From an uncultured Chryseolinea sp. (GTDB taxonomy: Bacteria; Bacteroidota; Bacteroidia; Cytophagales; Cyclobacteriaceae): DNA of 9,791 nucleotides. Below are positions 7,923 through 9,791 of the stretch, piece after piece (the first letter of the stretch is position 1; each line of letters opens with the position of its first letter). The translations under genes and the position numbers were made by a program. The DNA is taken from assembly GCA_946478915.1 (NCBI GenBank), contig CAMLER010000149.1:1-9791 (forward strand), in the 5' to 3' direction. The notes beneath the pieces were generated by a model, which worked only from the letters and a program-made list of their open reading frames with translations, was not told the origin of the DNA and did no database searches.

Positions 7923-8120
7923 ATGTTAATTGTAAACGTAAAGGAAAACGAATCAATCGATAAGGCCCTCAAGCGCTTTAAAAAGAAATTTGAAAAAACA
8001 GGTGTTCTAAAGGAGTTGCGTGCCCGTACTTCTTTTGAAAAGCCCTCCGTTACTCGCAGAAGCCAAATTATCCGTGCTGCTTATCGTGAGCAACAGAAGT
8101 TGAAAGAAAGCAATTCCTGA
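7923..8120 (+). CDS. rpsU: 30S ribosomal protein bS21
   Basis: bS21 (65 aa) is a small, basic, late-assembling protein of the 30S platform near the 3' end of 16S rRNA. The sequence shows the family's helical Lys/Arg-rich build: [25 protein letters not shown] (split across 11-35), then [11 protein letters not shown] (38-48) and a C-terminal helix [12 protein letters not shown]. From what I recall of Flavobacterium ribosome structures, bS21 with bS18 and bS6 hides the anti-Shine-Dalgarno, with Tyr54 contacting the rRNA; Tyr54 is present here. The leader before the ATG (ccccataaatagaaatt) has no Shine-Dalgarno. It has its own promoter and is followed by two hairpins, the second a terminator, so it is probably transcribed mainly alone. 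xerC and hpf follow, a common order in this phylum. Confidence 0.97.
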   Translation: MLIVNVKENESIDKALKRFKKKFEKTGVLKELRARTSFEKPSVTRRSQIIRAAYREQQKLKESNS

Positions 8121-8137
8121 GTTTCGTTGGTACTCCC

Positions 8138-8158
8138 TAGATAACCTTTGGTTATCTA
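8138..8158 (+). other. Perfect 9-bp hairpin downstream of rpsU
   Basis: TAGATAACC (8138-8146) pairs perfectly with GGTTATCTA (8150-8158) around a TTT loop, 17 bases after the rpsU stop. No T-run follows, so it is not itself an intrinsic terminator. It sits 14 bases before the terminator hairpin and could protect the rpsU mRNA 3' end or be a binding or pausing site; this is inference. Confidence 0.6.
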
Positions 8159-8172
8159 CATCTTATAAACAT

Positions 8173-8210
8173 ATCCCCTTTAAGTCTTTCTTAAAGGGGA
8201 TTATTTTTTT
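8173..8210 (+). terminator. Intrinsic terminator of rpsU
   Basis: A perfect 12-bp stem, 8173-8184 with 8190-8201 (CCCCTTTAAG against CTTAAAGGGG at the core), a TCTTT loop, then a T-run at 8204-8210. It ends rpsU transcription about 90 bases after the stop; partial readthrough into xerC is possible because no clear xerC promoter is visible. Confidence 0.88.
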
Positions 8211-8248
8211 ACATTGCTACTGATAGATCGCTGGATTTTCGGTGTAGC

Positions 8249-9127
8249 ATGATTGATTCTTTCCTTAAATATCTTGAATACCAGAAACGATTAAGTCGAC
8301 ATACAGTTTTAGCCTATCACACGGACCTTCAGCAGTTCAGCCAGCATATTCTAAATATCTTTTCCGAATCGGATGCAGAAAAGGCCAACTATGGGATGAT
8401 TCGGTCATGGATCGTTGATCTGGTTGAATCGGGTACTGATCCTTTATCCGTCAACCGGAAAATCGCTTGCCTTCGATCGTTTTACAAATTCCTGCTTCGC
8501 CAAGAAATAATTGCAGCGGATCCGATGCTAAAAATCAAGAGTCTGAAAACTAAAAAGCAGCTTCCCGATTTTATCAAAGAGAAGGATTTGTTAGTGCTGC
8601 TAAATGATGGGAAAAGCGATGGCACCTTTAATACAATACGGAAGAAATTAATAATTGAATTATTTTACGCTACAGGTATACGACTCTCAGAACTCATTGG
8701 TCTGAAGGATAACTACGTAAACACACGAGACTGTACAATTCGGGTTTTGGGAAAACGGAACAAAGAACGGATCGTACCTTTTACGAAAGCTTTAGTCCCG
8801 CTCATTCAGCAATACATACTAATTCGGAACAAAGAAATTGCTTTAAAAGAGCATGGATATCTGTTCGTTACTGATAAAGGTGAGGCGTGCTACCCTATGT
8901 TCATTTATCGTATTATTAAAAGTTACCTAAAGCATACGGATTCAGAAAAGCAAAGTCCCCATGTATTGCGGCATACCTATGCAACCCATCTGTTGAATAA
9001 CGGGGCCGAAATCAATGCGGTAAAAGATCTGTTAGGTCATAGCAGTCTGGCTGCAACGCAGGTCTACACGCACAACTCAATGGAAAAAATAAAAAAAGTA
9101 TTTGATCAGGCTCACCCTAAGGCATAG
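8249..9127 (+). CDS. xerC: Tyrosine recombinase, XerC/XerD type
   Basis: This 292-aa protein is a site-specific tyrosine recombinase; XerC and XerD act at the chromosomal dif site to resolve chromosome dimers. An N-terminal SAM-like DNA-binding domain (about 1-85, YLEYQKRLSRHTVLAYHTDL) precedes the catalytic domain. All expected catalytic residues are visible: Arg145 (ATGIRLSEL), Lys169 (LGKRNKER), His238 and Arg241 (HVLRHTYATHLL), His264 (LLGHSSLAATQ) and the nucleophile Tyr273 (VYTH). Its length matches Xer proteins, not larger phage integrases. Its place between rpsU and hpf, a conserved setting in Bacteroidota, argues for a housekeeping role. XerC versus XerD cannot be settled from one sequence; the symbol is a best guess. 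The start ATG gives the usual MIDSFLKYLEYQKR opening. No Bacteroidota-type promoter or Shine-Dalgarno is evident in the short upstream gap. Confidence 0.88.
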   Translation: MIDSFLKYLEYQKRLSRHTVLAYHTDLQQFSQHILNIFSESDAEKANYGMIRSWIVDLVESGTDPLSVNRKIACLRSFYKFLLRQEIIAADPMLKIKSLKTKKQLPDFIKEKDLLVLLNDGKSDGTFNTIRKKLIIELFYATGIRLSELIGLKDNYVNTRDCTIRVLGKRNKERIVPFTKALVPLIQQYILIRNKEIALKEHGYLFVTDKGEACYPMFIYRIIKSYLKHTDSEKQSPHVLRHTYATHLLNNGAEINAVKDLLGHSSLAATQVYTHNSMEKIKKVFDQAHPKA

Positions 9128-9232
9128 TCATTAATGAATAACTTCCACGATAAATATACTGCATGAAAAAATAGCTACCCGATCGCACCCCGCTGCAACG
9201 ATTTTTATTATTTAACTTAAATTTTTACAACT

Positions 9233-9535
9233 ATGAAGGTACAAGTGCATTCCATTCATTTTGATGCAGACAGTAAACTGATTTCGTTTATTCAGAAGAA
9301 ACTGGACAAACTCGAAACGTTTTATGACCGGACAGTGGATGGTGAAGTTTTTTTGCGACTGAACAACGAAGGAATAGAAAACAAAACAGTGGAAATCAAA
9401 TTGCGCGTACCTGGCGACCAGCTTTTTGCAATAGAAAAAGCGAAATCCTTTGAGGAAGCTACTGATCTTGCAGCGGATGCCCTTAGGACTCAACTCAAGA
9501 AATTTAAGAACAAAGTGAAAAACGTAAGAGCCTGA
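9233..9535 (+). CDS. hpf: Short ribosome hibernation-promoting factor (HPF/RaiA family)
   Basis: This 100-aa protein belongs to the sigma-54 modulation/S30AE family, which binds the 30S decoding channel and inactivates ribosomes in slow growth or stationary phase. The beta-alpha-beta-beta-beta-alpha layout is recognisable: MKVQVHSIHFDADSKLISFI (1-20), KLDKLETFYDRTVDGEVFLRL (split at 24-43), KTVEIKLRVPGDQLFAIEKA (51-70), SFEEATDLAADALRTQLKKF (72-91), and a basic tail. It lacks the extra C-terminal dimerisation domain of long HPF, so it is the short type. It follows xerC by 105 bp, an A/T-rich gap without a clear promoter, and ends before a strong bidirectional terminator. Nearness to rpsU puts two ribosome-state proteins together, which may be functional or simply inherited gene order. 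Confidence 0.94.
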   Translation: MKVQVHSIHFDADSKLISFIQKKLDKLETFYDRTVDGEVFLRLNNEGIENKTVEIKLRVPGDQLFAIEKAKSFEEATDLAADALRTQLKKFKNKVKNVRA

Positions 9536-9569
9536 GCAGGAAAAATAACTTCTTAATCTCTTCAGTAAC

Positions 9570-9607
9570 AATAAAAAAAGCGTGGCCATCACCACGCTTT
9601 TTTTATT
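9570..9607. terminator. Bidirectional terminator between hpf and metK
   Basis: A perfect 16-bp inverted repeat: 9570-9585 pairs with 9592-9607, with GCGTGG/CCACGC at its core, a CCATCA loop, and seven As on one flank and seven Ts on the other. It works in either direction and lies between the converging hpf and metK ends. Confidence 0.92.
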
Positions 9608-9627
9608 GCCAAAGGGAAGGCTACTCG

Positions 9628-9791
9628 TCAGGCGAGTTTAAAAGCTTTCTTCACCGCATCAACATGGTCAAGTTTTTCCCAGGGGAATAGCTCAACCTTC
9701 ATTTTTACCTCGCTCTTCTTCCCTTTGTTAAAGATCTTTTCCACCACTTTCGGCTCGCGGCCCATGTGACCATAGGCGGCGGTCTCAGAAT
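9628..9791 (-). CDS. metK: S-adenosylmethionine synthetase, C-terminal fragment (5' part outside window)
   Basis: The last 53 codons and the TGA stop (9628-9630) of a gene entering from the right edge. MetK makes S-adenosylmethionine from methionine and ATP. The call rests on SETAAYGHMGREP at the fragment's start, matching the conserved AAYGHMGR near the MetK C-terminus, then an ELFPWEKLDHVDAVKKAFKLA ending (split across residues 33-53), typical of Bacteroidota MetK. The nucleotide-binding and catalytic regions are outside the window, so integrity cannot be judged. It converges on hpf and shares the terminator at 9570-9607. A 5-bp hairpin (ACTCG 9623-9627 / CGAGT 9633-9637) overlaps the stop codon. 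Confidence 0.93.
   Translation of the reverse strand, partial: SETAAYGHMGREPKVVEKIFNKGKKSEVKMKVELFPWEKLDHVDAVKKAFKLA

Noticed and set aside
8249..9127. The tyrosine recombinase as an integrase of a mobile element.
   Set aside because: There are no attachment repeats, tRNA gene, excisionase or cargo genes; size and the rpsU/hpf setting fit housekeeping Xer.

Overview
The window looks like chromosomal housekeeping DNA from a member of the Bacteroidota, most likely a Cytophagales-type bacterium (inference). Three upstream regions carry the Bacteroidota sigma-factor promoter pattern TTTG-N19/20-TAnnTTTG. Start codons mostly lack Shine-Dalgarno sequences, and the rimP-nusA-infB and rpsU-xerC-hpf gene orders and protein sequences fit that phylum. 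There are no tRNA or rRNA genes, CRISPR arrays or insertion sequences, and no intergenic gap reaches 300 bp.

Left part (1-2200, minus strand): a translation/transcription operon read right to left, rimP -> nusA -> infB. infB is cut by the window edge. It has a well-formed promoter at 2167-2198 and a short, structured rimP leader: an 8-bp closing stem around a GC-rich hairpin with a U-tract.

Middle (2336-6578, minus strand): a compact four-gene nucleotide-sugar operon, ugd -> UDP-glucuronate decarboxylase -> rfbB -> rfbA. Its genes overlap or are 9-15 bp apart. Ugd and the decarboxylase should turn UDP-glucose into UDP-glucuronate and UDP-xylose. RfbA and RfbB should turn glucose-1-phosphate into dTDP-4-keto-6-deoxyglucose. 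Both branches feed surface polysaccharide or glycan synthesis, but no glycosyltransferases and no rmlC or rmlD lie alongside.

Right part (6677-9535, plus strand): an acyl-CoA dehydrogenase divergent from ugd, then rpsU (ribosomal protein bS21), a XerC-type tyrosine recombinase and hpf (hibernation factor). The acyl-CoA dehydrogenase and rpsU have near-identical promoter layouts with very short predicted leaders. rpsU is followed by two perfect hairpins, the second a classical terminator. A 16-bp bidirectional terminator separates hpf from the convergent 3' end of metK at the right edge.

I found no convincing new multi-gene system. The most interesting items are RNA-level: the rimP leader, the tandem hairpins behind rpsU, the Shine-Dalgarno-free rpsU, and the ATG-AAA-TAA mini-frame abutting the acyl-CoA dehydrogenase start. 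One start is corrected: rfbB should begin at the ATG at 4273, not at the in-frame TTG six bases upstream.
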